DNA of 64,000 nucleotides from Acidimicrobiaceae bacterium (GTDB lineage Bacteria; Actinomycetota; Acidimicrobiia; Acidimicrobiales; Ilumatobacteraceae), in the NCBI GenBank assembly GCA_020637295.1, contig JACJWF010000013.1:54395-118394 (forward strand), read 5' to 3'. Under the pieces are notes generated by a model. The model was not told the origin of the DNA and did no database searches. It was given only the letters and a program-made list of their open reading frames with translations. Every line of letters begins with the position of its first letter. Position 1 is the first letter of the stretch. A program made the position numbers and the translations under genes. Shown here in pieces: positions 53,512-61,418 of the stretch.

Positions 53512-53525
53512 TTAGGTGAGCCTAA
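53512..53525 (-). promoter_or_regulatory. DtxR/IdeR-type iron box over the feoA promoter
   Basis: TTAGGTGAGCCTAA resembles the DtxR/IdeR operator TTAGGTTAGGCTAACCTAA; over the 19-base consensus 13 positions agree. It covers the TAGGCT -10 hexamer read on the minus strand, directly before the leaderless GTG of feoA. Iron-loaded repressor bound here would shut off feoA-feoB-nfu when iron is plentiful. Confidence 0.7.
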
Positions 53526-53610
53526 GCCTCCGCATCGTCGGGAACACATTCCACGACGGCGGGTTCCCTACCATGCCCGCGCTCGGCTGCCGACCTGCCA
53601 CGATCGCGGC

Positions 53611-54633
53611 ATGGATCTCCACGACGTTCCCACCCCCGCCCTCGTCGTCGACCACGAACTGCTCAGCCGCAACCTGGAAGCCATGGCAGCGGCCCGACCG
53701 GGGGCGACGCTGCGCCCCCACGTGAAGGCCCACAAGTGCACGGCCCTCGCAGCTGCCCAGGCCGCCCACGGCCACACCACCTTCACCTGCGCCACCCCGC
53801 GGGAGGTTGCCGGCATGGCCGCGGCCGGGTTGGGCGCCGACCTGCTGCTGGCCAACGAGGTGCTCGACGTGCGCCGCCTGCGCGACATGGTGGCGGCCTG
53901 CCACGAGCACGGGGCCCAGGTCACCGTGGCGGTGGACAGCGCCGAGACCGTCGACGCTGCAGCATCGGCCGGTGTGGCGAACGTGCTGGTGGACGTGAAC
54001 GTCGGCCTGCCGCGCTGTGGGTGCCCTCCGGAGCACGCCGGCCGGATCGCCGACCTGGCCCGCCGCTCGGCGATGACGGTGCGCGGCGTGATGGGCTACG
54101 AGGGCCACCTGATGATGGTGCTCGACCGGGCCGAACGGCAGGCGAAGGTGGACGAGGCGATGGACCGCCTGTTCGCCGCACACGCCGCGGTCGGCGGGGA
54201 CCTGGTCAGCGCCGGCGGCACCGGCACCTACGACCTCCACCATCGGGTGGGCGAGGTCCAAGCCGGCAGCTACGCGCTGATGGACACCGACTACGCCCGA
54301 CTCGGCCTGCCGTTCGTGCAGGCGTGCTGGGTGATCGGCACGGTCGTCAGCGCCACACCGAAGTACGCGGTGGCGGACGTGGGGTTGAAGGCAATGGCGA
54401 CCGACCACGGCAACCCGACCGTCGAACTGCTCGACGGCCCGGGCGCGGACGTGTGGTTCCTCAGCGACGAGCACGTCACGTTCACCCCGCACACCGGCAT
54501 CGCCGAAGTCGGTCAGCGGGTGCGCGTGACCCCGTCCCACATCGACCCGACGATCGCCAAGCACGAGACGATCTGGGTGGTCAACGGCCACGAAGTGCTG
54601 GACCGCTGGCCGGTGGACCTCCGCGGCTGGTGA
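53611..54633 (+). CDS. DSD1/D-threonine aldolase-like PLP enzyme
   Basis: A 340-residue fold-type III PLP enzyme related to D-serine dehydratase and D-threonine aldolase. The N-terminal barrel has DVPTPALVVDHELLSRNLEA and the PLP lysine region LRPHVKAHKC (probably K39). VDVNVGLPRCGC and GVMGYEGHL follow, and the C-terminal beta domain ends TPSHIDPT, where family members have metal-binding His/Cys or His/Asp. Activity on D-serine, D-threonine or another D-hydroxy amino acid cannot be distinguished. The ATG is about 100 bases from the divergent feoA start; TACCAT (53569-53574) or CACGAT near the start could be its -10. Confidence 0.82.
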   Translation: MDLHDVPTPALVVDHELLSRNLEAMAAARPGATLRPHVKAHKCTALAAAQAAHGHTTFTCATPREVAGMAAAGLGADLLLANEVLDVRRLRDMVAACHEHGAQVTVAVDSAETVDAAASAGVANVLVDVNVGLPRCGCPPEHAGRIADLARRSAMTVRGVMGYEGHLMMVLDRAERQAKVDEAMDRLFAAHAAVGGDLVSAGGTGTYDLHHRVGEVQAGSYALMDTDYARLGLPFVQACWVIGTVVSATPKYAVADVGLKAMATDHGNPTVELLDGPGADVWFLSDEHVTFTPHTGIAEVGQRVRVTPSHIDPTIAKHETIWVVNGHEVLDRWPVDLRGW

Positions 54634-54641
54634 CACCCCGG

Positions 54642-55913
54642 TCAGGGATCGGGCACGTAGGCAGCGCCGCCGGTCGTCCCGTCCGAACACCCGAGGAGCA
54701 GGACCATCGCACCAGCCCAGACGGGCGAAGCATCCGCGTGGCACGGGGCGTCGCCGGCGGGGAAGATCCATCGGTCCTCGAGCGAGTCGTACACCACCAC
54801 GCCGCCCTTGGCGAAGAGGTAGACGAACCGGCCGTCGGTGACCGGGACGAACCCCGGATGGGCCGGCCCGTCCGTGAGCGCTCGCCATTCGTCACGAACC
54901 GGGTCGTACGCCGCACCGTCGTCGTAGGCCATGACGATGCCGTGGTCCCCGTTCCCGCTGCGGCCGGCCAACACCAGCAGCTCCGTCCCGGTCCACACCC
55001 CGCTCACCAGCCGGGCGCCGATCGGGGCCGGGGGCAGCGTCCGCCACGTGTCGGTGGCAGGGTCGTAGGCGGCACCGTCCGCCAGGGGGTCGCCTGTCGC
55101 CGGGTCGGCGCCGCCCCACACCAGCCACTCGGCCCCCGTCCAGACGGATGCGGCGTCGGTCCGCGACGCGATCGGCGCTGCCGCGGCCATGTCCCAACGG
55201 TCGGTTGCGGGGTCGTACGCCACGATGCCGCTGTAGGTCATCAGGAAGAACCGGTCACCCGTCCACACCCACGGGTCCGACGGCGTGGTCAGGTAGCGGA
55301 ACGGCATCTCGGCTCCCAACGTCACCGCTCCCGTCGCCGGGTCGAAGGTCGCTGCCACGGTGTTGAAACGGGCGTCGACCCACCCGACCATCAGCACGAC
55401 ATCGCCGGTCCACATCACGGTGGGAAATCGCAGCGGCGCCGCTCCGGCGGCGGTCCAGGCGCCGGTCGCCGGGTCGAACACGTCGATCGTCGCGTCCGGC
55501 CAGTGGGAGCCAACCGCCACCGCCACCGTTCCGGTCCACACGACGTGTGCGGAGTCCTCTGCCGACGTCAGCGAGCCGGCCGGCGCGGTCGCGAGGGCGT
55601 GCCAGCCCGGCGCCAGCGGGACAGGATCGGACGCGACCGGCATCGTGGTGGAAGGCGCGGTGCTGTCGACGACCGTGCTGGAGGCCGGGGCGACCACGGC
55701 ATCGCCACCGCCGTCCGGCCAGGCGATCACTGCGACCGTGGCGGCCACCGCCACCATCGCGAGCGCGGCCGCCGAGCCGAGCACCCCACGACGGCGGTGA
55801 AGGCGGCGGCCTGCAGCAGCGACCGCCGCGACGACGACGTCCGTCCCCGGCAGCGTCGCCGCGTCCACGGAGTGGAGTGCGTCGCGGAGTGAGGGGCCTG
55901 GTCGCGCTGTCAT
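54642..55913 (-). CDS. single-pass membrane kelch-repeat protein, partner of the ECF sigma factor
   Basis: A 423-residue protein. A short basic cytoplasmic N-terminus (..AAGRRLHRRRG) is followed by one membrane helix (about 46-66, SAAALAMVAVAATVAVIAW) and a Ser/Thr/Pro linker. About six kelch-like blades follow, each with a xxYDPATDxW-type motif (IVAYDPATDRWDMAAAAPI; AAYDPATDTWRTLPPAPIG; DVFDPATGAWTAAGAAPL). The propeller should be extracytoplasmic. Its ATG overlaps the sigma-factor stop as ATGA. This gene order suggests it senses outside signals and controls the sigma factor, although no anti-sigma zinc motif is present in the N-terminus. Confidence 0.78.
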   Translation of the reverse strand: MTARPGPSLRDALHSVDAATLPGTDVVVAAVAAAGRRLHRRRGVLGSAAALAMVAVAATVAVIAWPDGGGDAVVAPASSTVVDSTAPSTTMPVASDPVPLAPGWHALATAPAGSLTSAEDSAHVVWTGTVAVAVGSHWPDATIDVFDPATGAWTAAGAAPLRFPTVMWTGDVVLMVGWVDARFNTVAATFDPATGAVTLGAEMPFRYLTTPSDPWVWTGDRFFLMTYSGIVAYDPATDRWDMAAAAPIASRTDAASVWTGAEWLVWGGADPATGDPLADGAAYDPATDTWRTLPPAPIGARLVSGVWTGTELLVLAGRSGNGDHGIVMAYDDGAAYDPVRDEWRALTDGPAHPGFVPVTDGRFVYLFAKGGVVVYDSLEDRWIFPAGDAPCHADASPVWAGAMVLLLGCSDGTTGGAAYVPDP

Positions 55914-56413
55914 GCTTCGTCCAGAGCCCCAAGCGTGCCGCGGAGTTGCCCCAGCGCACGGGCCAGCGTGGACTTCACGGTGCCGACGGAGACGCCGAGC
56001 GCCGCGGCGATCTCCGCCTCGCCCAGGTCCTCGTAGAAGCGCAGCACCACCACCGCCCGGCGTCGTGCGGGCAGTGCCGCCAGCGCCCGCAGCACGCGCT
56101 CCCGCTCGATCACGCCGGCTTCGGCATCACCCCCGGCCGGCAGCCAGTCCAGCGCAGCCCGATCACGATCGATCCCGAGCCGGCGTCGGCGCCAGCGCCG
56201 GCGGGCGAGGTTCACCACCACCCGCCGAAGGTAGGCGACGGGGTCGGCCACCGTGCCGGCGCGCCAACGCGGCAGCGTACGGGCAATGGCTTCGGCCACG
56301 AGGTCGTCGGCGACGTCGCCACCGCCCACCAGCAGGCGGGCGACCCGCTGCAGCGCCGGGAGGCGATCGCCGACCAGCGCGGTGAACTCGTCGTCGGGCC
56401 CGGCCACCTCCAC
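55910..56413 (-). CDS. ECF RNA polymerase sigma factor, SigE-like family
   Basis: A protein of about 167 residues with sigma region 2 (DEFTALVGDRLPALQRVARLL, DVADDLVAEAIARTLPRW, YLRRVVVNLARRRWRRRR) and region 4 (VLRALAALPARRRAVVVLRF, EDLGEAEIAAALGVSVGTVK). It belongs to the actinobacterial SigE-family group that often pairs with a membrane partner. The GTG at 56413 is a best guess; a TTG at 56431 overlapping the rdgB stop as TTGA is another. It is followed without gap by the kelch membrane gene. It lies at the end of the murI-rph-rdgB unit. Confidence 0.85.
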   Translation of the reverse strand: MEVAGPDDEFTALVGDRLPALQRVARLLVGGGDVADDLVAEAIARTLPRWRAGTVADPVAYLRRVVVNLARRRWRRRRLGIDRDRAALDWLPAGGDAEAGVIERERVLRALAALPARRRAVVVLRFYEDLGEAEIAAALGVSVGTVKSTLARALGQLRGTLGALDEA

Positions 56414-56427
56414 GCCCGACCAGAGCC

Positions 56428-57039
56428 TCAACCGTCGTGTTCGGTTGCCCGCCTGCGCACGGCATCCACCAGCGCGGCGAACGCTCGGCCGCGGTGGGAG
56501 ACGGCGTTCTTCTCGTCCTCCGACATCTCGCTGAACGTCCGCCCGCCACCTTCCAGCGGGATGAACACGGGGTCGTAGCCGAAGCCGCGCTCGCCCCGCT
56601 CCGCCGTCGCGATCATCCCCTCGCACACACCCTGCACGGCCACTTCGCTGCCGTCCGGGTAGACCACCAGCGCGACCGTTCGGAAGCGGGCGGTGCGGTT
56701 GGGCACGCCGTCGAGCTGGCACAGCAGCTTGGCCCGGTTCTCTGCGTAGGTGGCCGTCGGGCCGGCGTAGTAGGCGGTGTCGACGCCCGGCTGGCCGTCC
56801 AGCGCGTCCACGAACAGGCCGGTGTCGTCGGCCACCGCGGGCAGCCCCGTCGCCGCACACACCGCCGCTGCCTTGAGCCGTGCGTTGCCCTCCAGCGAGC
56901 CGGCGTCCTCCACCACCTCGCCGACGTCGGCCGGGCGGGGCAGGATCTCCACCAGGCCGTCCAGCAGCGCGGCGATCTCCGCCATCTTGTGCGGGTTGGC
57001 CGTGGCGCTCACCAGGCGGGGCGGGGCTGCGGCGTTCAT
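56428..57039 (-). CDS. rdgB: XTP/dITP diphosphatase (RdgB/HAM1)
   Basis: A 203-residue enzyme hydrolysing non-canonical purine triphosphates (dITP, XTP) to monophosphates, keeping them out of nucleic acids. Signatures: LVSATANPHKMAEIAALL, the metal-site AVADDTGLFVDALDGQPGV, GERGFGYDPVFIPLEG, and SEDEKNAVSHRGRAFAAL near the end. The ATG overlaps the rph stop as ATGA. The order rph-rdgB is widespread because both deal with nucleotide or RNA quality. Confidence 0.93.
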   Translation of the reverse strand: MNAAAPPRLVSATANPHKMAEIAALLDGLVEILPRPADVGEVVEDAGSLEGNARLKAAAVCAATGLPAVADDTGLFVDALDGQPGVDTAYYAGPTATYAENRAKLLCQLDGVPNRTARFRTVALVVYPDGSEVAVQGVCEGMIATAERGERGFGYDPVFIPLEGGGRTFSEMSEDEKNAVSHRGRAFAALVDAVRRRATEHDG

Positions 57040-57794
57040 CGCCCCAGCGTCCTCGTGGGCGCCGGGTCGGCCACCAGGGCCGCCTGCAGGTCGATGATCT
57101 CGCCCAACCCCTTGGTGGCCAGGCCGAGCAGGTTGTCCAGCTCGCTGCGGGTGAACGCCTGCCCCTCGGCCGTGCCCTGCACCTCCACGAAGCGCGGTTC
57201 CTCCCCCGGCGCCCCGAGGACGACCACGTTCATGTCCACCTCGGCGGTGGAGTCCTCCACATACGGCAGGTCCAGCACCGGCTGGCCGCCGACGATGCCG
57301 ACGCTGATGGCCGCGCAGTAGGAGTGCAGCGGGTGACGGCTGATGGCCTTGTTCTGCACCAGCCGGGTGAGGGCATCGTGGAGGGCGAGGTAGCCGCCGC
57401 AGATGCTGGCGGTGCGGGTGCCGCCGTCCGCCTGCAACACGTCGCAGTCGACGATCACCTGGCGCTCCCCCAGCAGCTTCATGTCGCACGCGGCGCGGAG
57501 CGACCGGCCGATCAGCCGCTGGATCTCCACCGTGCGACCACTCTGCTTGCCCTTCGCGGCCTCGCGGTCGATGCGCTCGGGCGAGGCACCCGGCAGCATC
57601 GAGTACTCGGCGGTGACCCAGCCCTTGCCGCTGTTGCGCATCCAGCGGGGCACGTCCTCGTCGATGCTGGCGGTGCACAGCACCCGCGTCTTGCCGAACG
57701 TCACCAGCACGCTGCCGGCCGCCATCTCGGTGTAGTCGCGCTCGAACGAGATCGGGCGGAGCTGGTCGGGCGTGCGGCCGTCGGGGCGGGGCAT
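57036..57794 (-). CDS. rph: ribonuclease PH
   Basis: A 252-residue phosphorolytic 3'-5' exoribonuclease that trims tRNA precursors. Typical motifs: MPRPDGRTPDQLRPISFERD, GSVLVTFGKTRVLCTASID, WVTAEYSMLPGAS, IQRLIGRSLRAACDM, VDCDVLQADGGTRTASI and, at the C-terminus, VEVQGTAEGQAFTRSELDNLL. GGAGG stands about 7 bases before the ATG, so this gene uses a Shine-Dalgarno sequence while its upstream neighbour murI appears leaderless. Confidence 0.95.
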   Translation of the reverse strand: MPRPDGRTPDQLRPISFERDYTEMAAGSVLVTFGKTRVLCTASIDEDVPRWMRNSGKGWVTAEYSMLPGASPERIDREAAKGKQSGRTVEIQRLIGRSLRAACDMKLLGERQVIVDCDVLQADGGTRTASICGGYLALHDALTRLVQNKAISRHPLHSYCAAISVGIVGGQPVLDLPYVEDSTAEVDMNVVVLGAPGEEPRFVEVQGTAEGQAFTRSELDNLLGLATKGLGEIIDLQAALVADPAPTRTLGR

Positions 57795-57850
57795 GGTGGG
57801 TTCCTCCGGGGGGCGATGGGTGGTGGGCGAATGGGTTGCGGGCGGGTGGG

Positions 57851-58654
57851 TCAGATCGGGTGCCACTGCGCGGCGCCGCGCAGCTCCGGGCCGAGCAGGC
57901 GGCCACCGAGGTCGGCGAACCAGGAGATGTCGCCGCTGGACAGGAAGCGGTGCTCGGCGGGCTCGCCGCCGGGGGCGCGCAGCAAGCCCAGGCGAGCCAG
58001 TTCGTCGCGGGCCACGAACGCAGTCTCGTCGGCGCTGCTGACCAGCACCACGTCGGGGCCCATGACCTCGCCGATCACGCGGGCGAGGTAGGGGTAGTGG
58101 GTGCAGCCGAGAAGCAGGCTGTCCACGCCGGCGTCCTTCACCGGCGCCAGCAGCCGCTCGGCGAGGATGGTGACCTCCTCGCCGTGGGTCTGGCCGCGCT
58201 CCACGAACTCCACGAAGCCGGGGCAGGCGGTGGCGGTGAGCTCCACCTCCGTCCCGGTGACGGCCACCGCGCGGTCGTAGGCGCCGGAGCCGATGGTGCC
58301 GACGGTGCCGATGACGCCGGCCCTGCCGCTGCGCGTGGCGCGGACCAGCGCCTCGGCGCCGGGCTCCACCACGTCGATCACCGGCACGGGCAGCTCTGCC
58401 TTCAGGTCCTCCAGCGCGGCTGCCGACGCGGTGTTGCACGCCACCACCACGGCCTTCACGTCGAACTCCTTCACCAGGCTCCAGGCGATCTGGCGGGCGA
58501 ACTCGCGCACTTCCTCCTGGGGGCGCGGACCGTACGGGTAGCGGCCGGTGTCGCCGATGTAGACGAGGTGCTCGTCGGGCAGGAGGTCGATGACGGCACG
58601 GGCGACGGTGAGGCCGCCGAAGCCGCTGTCGAACATCCCGATCGGGCGATCCAT
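57851..58654 (-). CDS. murI: glutamate racemase
   Basis: A 267-residue enzyme making D-glutamate for peptidoglycan. The two catalytic cysteines are in VVVACNTASAAAL and LLLGCTHYPYLARVIG; the N-terminal GMFDSGFGGLTVARAV and GDTGRYPYGPR complete the active site. TAGCCT (58667-58662) lies exactly 7 bases before the ATG, a leaderless promoter. It heads murI-rph-rdgB, a set that follows cysM and a rhomboid gene in mycobacteria; here unrelated genes lie between cysM and murI. Confidence 0.95.
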   Translation of the reverse strand: MDRPIGMFDSGFGGLTVARAVIDLLPDEHLVYIGDTGRYPYGPRPQEEVREFARQIAWSLVKEFDVKAVVVACNTASAAALEDLKAELPVPVIDVVEPGAEALVRATRSGRAGVIGTVGTIGSGAYDRAVAVTGTEVELTATACPGFVEFVERGQTHGEEVTILAERLLAPVKDAGVDSLLLGCTHYPYLARVIGEVMGPDVVLVSSADETAFVARDELARLGLLRAPGGEPAEHRFLSSGDISWFADLGGRLLGPELRGAAQWHPI

Positions 58655-58692
58655 CGGGTCAAGGCTAACGGTGGGCGCCCCCGACTGCCGGA

Positions 58693-59403
58693 CTACCGAG
58701 AGATGACGAAGGCGATGGTGTAGGCGATCGAGTTGGTGGCGATGTGGGCGAGGACGGTGGCCAGCACGCTGTGCGCCCGGTAGCGGATCCAGCACCACCA
58801 CAGTCCGGCCAGCGTGGTGCCGGCGACGCCGAACACGACCGTCGCCACCGTGCCGGCCGGCCCGTGACCGAAGATCTTGGCGATCGCCTCGTTGTCCTCG
58901 TTGAGGTTGATGGCCGGCAGCACGTGCCAGACCCCGAACAGCACCGACGCAGCCACCGACCCGCGCAGCACACCCCAGCGGACGGCGAACAGCGCGGGCA
59001 GCACACCACGGAAGGCCACCTCCTCCAGCAGGGCCGTGCCCAGCGGGATGCGGATGAACGCGTGGTACACCCAGGTCGCAGTGCCGCCGTCCACCCGGCG
59101 GTCCTGGTAGAGGTCGTGGAACGCCGGCATGGCCACTGCCACCAGCAGCAGCACCAGGGTGATGGTGAACAGCGAGACACCCCACAACGCACCGCGCCGC
59201 CACTCGCCCAGGCCCATCGTCGGCATCGTGACGACCCGGCGGGCGAGCACCACAATCGCCACCGCGACGGCGACGTTCCAGGGAATGTAGATCCAGCCCG
59301 GCAGCACTCGGTTGGTGAGGACGTTGGCGGCGGCGAGCACGAGCACGACGGCAGCAACCACCGTCGCCCACGGCGTACGCTCAGCGCGTGCAACGACCGC
59401 CAC
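58693..59403 (-). CDS. CPBP family intramembrane metalloprotease (CAAX-like)
   Basis: A 236-residue membrane protein with six or more helices. The abortive-infection/CAAX-protease signature is clear: the glutamate pair and Arg in ALLEEVAFRGVLPAL, the His in FGVWHVLPAI, and the final HIATNSIAYTIAF. Family members cleave prenylated or other membrane peptides, or act in bacteriocin self-immunity. The GTG at 59403 is assigned because TACGCT (59415-59410) precedes it by 6 bases. Its 5' end overlaps the presumed transcript of the divergent acyltransferase. Confidence 0.85.
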   Translation of the reverse strand: MAVVARAERTPWATVVAAVVLVLAAANVLTNRVLPGWIYIPWNVAVAVAIVVLARRVVTMPTMGLGEWRRGALWGVSLFTITLVLLLVAVAMPAFHDLYQDRRVDGGTATWVYHAFIRIPLGTALLEEVAFRGVLPALFAVRWGVLRGSVAASVLFGVWHVLPAINLNEDNEAIAKIFGHGPAGTVATVVFGVAGTTLAGLWWCWIRYRAHSVLATVLAHIATNSIAYTIAFVISR

Positions 59404-59423
59404 GAGCCGAGCGTACCCCGTGA
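59388..59423 (+). CDS. possible leaderless leader peptide upstream of the acyltransferase
   Basis: TACGCT (59376-59381) is followed after 6 bases by GTG (59388), which opens an 11-codon frame VQRPPRAERTP ending in TGA at 59421-59423. That TGA overlaps the GTG start of the acyltransferase as GTGA. This would let ribosomes that load on a leaderless mRNA reach the main start by termination-reinitiation. The evidence is only the spacing of promoter, start and overlap; a peptide this short could be chance. Confidence 0.35.
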   Translation: MQRPPRAERTP

Positions 59424-60532
59424 CTGCCGACGCGCGACCGGAGCGCGACACGTACATCGACTTCCTCCGGGCGTTCAGCCTGCTGGTGGTGGTGGCCTGG
59501 CACTGGGTGTTCACCATCGTCATCTGGAAAGACGACGGCCCGCACGCGACGAACCCGATCGGCTTCACCACCGGCCTGTGGGCGGCCACCTGGCTGTTGC
59601 AGGTGATGCCGCTGTTCTTCTACGTCGGCGGTTACTCCCACCTCGTCGCCTGGGAGCGCGCCCGCAGGCGGGGCGAGCGGCTGGCCGGCTTCGTGTGGAA
59701 GCGGATCACCCGGCTGGCCGTGCCGGCCCTCATCCTGCTGGCGGTGTGGGTGACCCTCGGCGTGGTGCTCGGCAACGTGTTCAACGCCGAGTGGGCCGGG
59801 CGTGGCGTGCTGCTGGTGGTGAGCCCACTGTGGTTCATGGGGGTGTACCTCGTGCTGGTGGCGCTGCTGCCCGTGTTCCTGTGGCTGCACCGCCGCTGGG
59901 ACACGATCGTGCTCGTCTGGCTGGGCGCGGCCGCCGGCGCGGTGGACATCCTTCGGTTCCGCTACGGGTACGAGTGGCTCGGGCTGGTCAACATGATCAC
60001 CGTGTGGGGGCTGTGCCACCAGCTCGGGTTCTTCTACGACCGGCTGGTGCACGCCACGCGGCGCACGGACTGGACGCTGCTGTGGGCGGGCCTGGCCGGG
60101 CTGGCCGGGCTGGTCTTCTCCGGTCTCTACCCGGGGTCGATGGTGGGCGTGCCCGGCGAGCGCTCCAACATGGCACCGCCGACGCTGTGCATCGTCGCCC
60201 TCGTGCTGTTCCAGGCGGGTGTCGCCGAGACCCTGCGCCCGGCCATGGAGCGCCGGCTGGAACGCCCCCGCTGGCAGCGGGCGAACGAGACGATCAACCG
60301 CTTCTCGCTGCCGCTCTTCCTCTTCCACACGACGGGCATGGCCTTGGAGCGCGCCGCCCGCTACGCCCTCGCCGGGGAGGAGAACGAGGCCCGCGAGCCG
60401 ACGCTGGGCTGGTGGCTGTACCGCCCGGTGGCGTTCATCGGGCCGCTGCTGTTCACCCTGCCGGTGATCTTCCTGTTCGGCCGGCGGTGGGTGCGCTCCG
60501 GCCACCGCACCTCTGCCACGTCGGCGGCCTGA
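59420..60532 (+). CDS. acyltransferase family 3 membrane protein
   Basis: A 370-residue polytopic protein (about ten helices) of the acyltransferase 3 family, which O-acylates sugars, peptidoglycan, lipids or antibiotics. The conserved catalytic region near the N-terminus is RDTYIDFLRAFSLLVVVAWHW, followed by QVMPLFFYVGGYSHLVAWERAR and RITRLAVPALILLAVW. The substrate is unknown. The GTG start has no -10 at the leaderless distance and no Shine-Dalgarno sequence. It overlaps the stop of a possible 11-codon leader peptide. It is followed by a DMT transporter gene after 7 bases. Confidence 0.83.
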   Translation: MTADARPERDTYIDFLRAFSLLVVVAWHWVFTIVIWKDDGPHATNPIGFTTGLWAATWLLQVMPLFFYVGGYSHLVAWERARRRGERLAGFVWKRITRLAVPALILLAVWVTLGVVLGNVFNAEWAGRGVLLVVSPLWFMGVYLVLVALLPVFLWLHRRWDTIVLVWLGAAAGAVDILRFRYGYEWLGLVNMITVWGLCHQLGFFYDRLVHATRRTDWTLLWAGLAGLAGLVFSGLYPGSMVGVPGERSNMAPPTLCIVALVLFQAGVAETLRPAMERRLERPRWQRANETINRFSLPLFLFHTTGMALERAARYALAGEENEAREPTLGWWLYRPVAFIGPLLFTLPVIFLFGRRWVRSGHRTSATSAA

Positions 60533-60539
60533 GCCCACC

Positions 60540-61382
60540 GTGCTGCTCGCCACCTTCCTCGCGCTCGGCGCGGCCGTGATCCACGCCGGCTGGAACTTCG
60601 TCGCCAAGGCCGCAGACGGCGACCGCCACATGGTGCTGTGGGCCCAGTTCCTGATGGCGGGGCTGCTGTGCCTGCCGCTGGCCGTGGGCAACCATGTGCT
60701 GTTCGGCATGCCTGGCAAGGCCTACCTGTTCGCCGCGATGAGCGGGCTGGTGCACATCCCCTACGTGGTGCTGCTGGCCAAGGCGTACACGGTGGGCGAC
60801 TTCTCGGTGGGCTACCCGATCGCCCGCGGCGGCGGCGCGGCCCTGGCAGCGGTGGGTGGCGTGCTGTTCCTCTCCGACCACCTCACCGGATGGCACGTCG
60901 CCGGCATCTCCGTGGTCATCGCCGGCCTCGGCCTGCTGGCGGTGGGTGGCGCCCGCCCCCACGTGATGATCGCCCTTGCCGTGGCCGCCACCATCGGGGT
61001 GTACTCGGTGCTCGACGCGGCAGGGTCGCGGGCCAAGCCGGACACCGTGGCCTACGTGTTCGCCACCATGATCGCGACGGCCACCACGAACACCACCTAC
61101 GCCCTCGCCACCGGCCGCGGCGCGGAGATGGTGGCCGTCCTGCGCCGCCGCTGGAGGACCAGCCTGTTCACCGGGGCGGCCAGCACACTCACCTACGGGA
61201 TGGTGGTGGTGGCGTTCCGGCTGGCCCCCGTGGGGTACGTGACGGCGCTCCGGGAATGCAGCGTCGTCCTCGCCGCGCTGGCGGGCTGGCGACTGCTGGG
61301 CGAGGGCGACCACCGCCGGCGCCTTGCCGCCGCCGGCCTGGTGGCGGGCGGCATCCTCCTGCTGGTGCTGGCGCGTGGATGA
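60540..61382 (+). CDS. EamA/DMT family transporter
   Basis: A 280-residue protein with ten predicted helices formed by two EamA repeats: LATFLALGAAVIHAGWNFVAK and, in the second half, VAATIGVYSVLDAAGSRAKP. VGYPIARGGGAALAAVGGVL and ALRECSVVLAALAGWRLLGE are the typical ends of the repeats. DMT proteins export amino acids, nucleosides or other metabolites. Starting with GTG 7 bases after the acyltransferase stop, it is probably cotranscribed with it, perhaps exporting or supplying a related compound. Confidence 0.85.
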   Translation: MLLATFLALGAAVIHAGWNFVAKAADGDRHMVLWAQFLMAGLLCLPLAVGNHVLFGMPGKAYLFAAMSGLVHIPYVVLLAKAYTVGDFSVGYPIARGGGAALAAVGGVLFLSDHLTGWHVAGISVVIAGLGLLAVGGARPHVMIALAVAATIGVYSVLDAAGSRAKPDTVAYVFATMIATATTNTTYALATGRGAEMVAVLRRRWRTSLFTGAASTLTYGMVVVAFRLAPVGYVTALRECSVVLAALAGWRLLGEGDHRRRLAAAGLVAGGILLLVLARG

Positions 61383-61418
61383 ACCGCCGGGGCGGCCGGT
61401 TGCCGGCACCGCAGGCTG

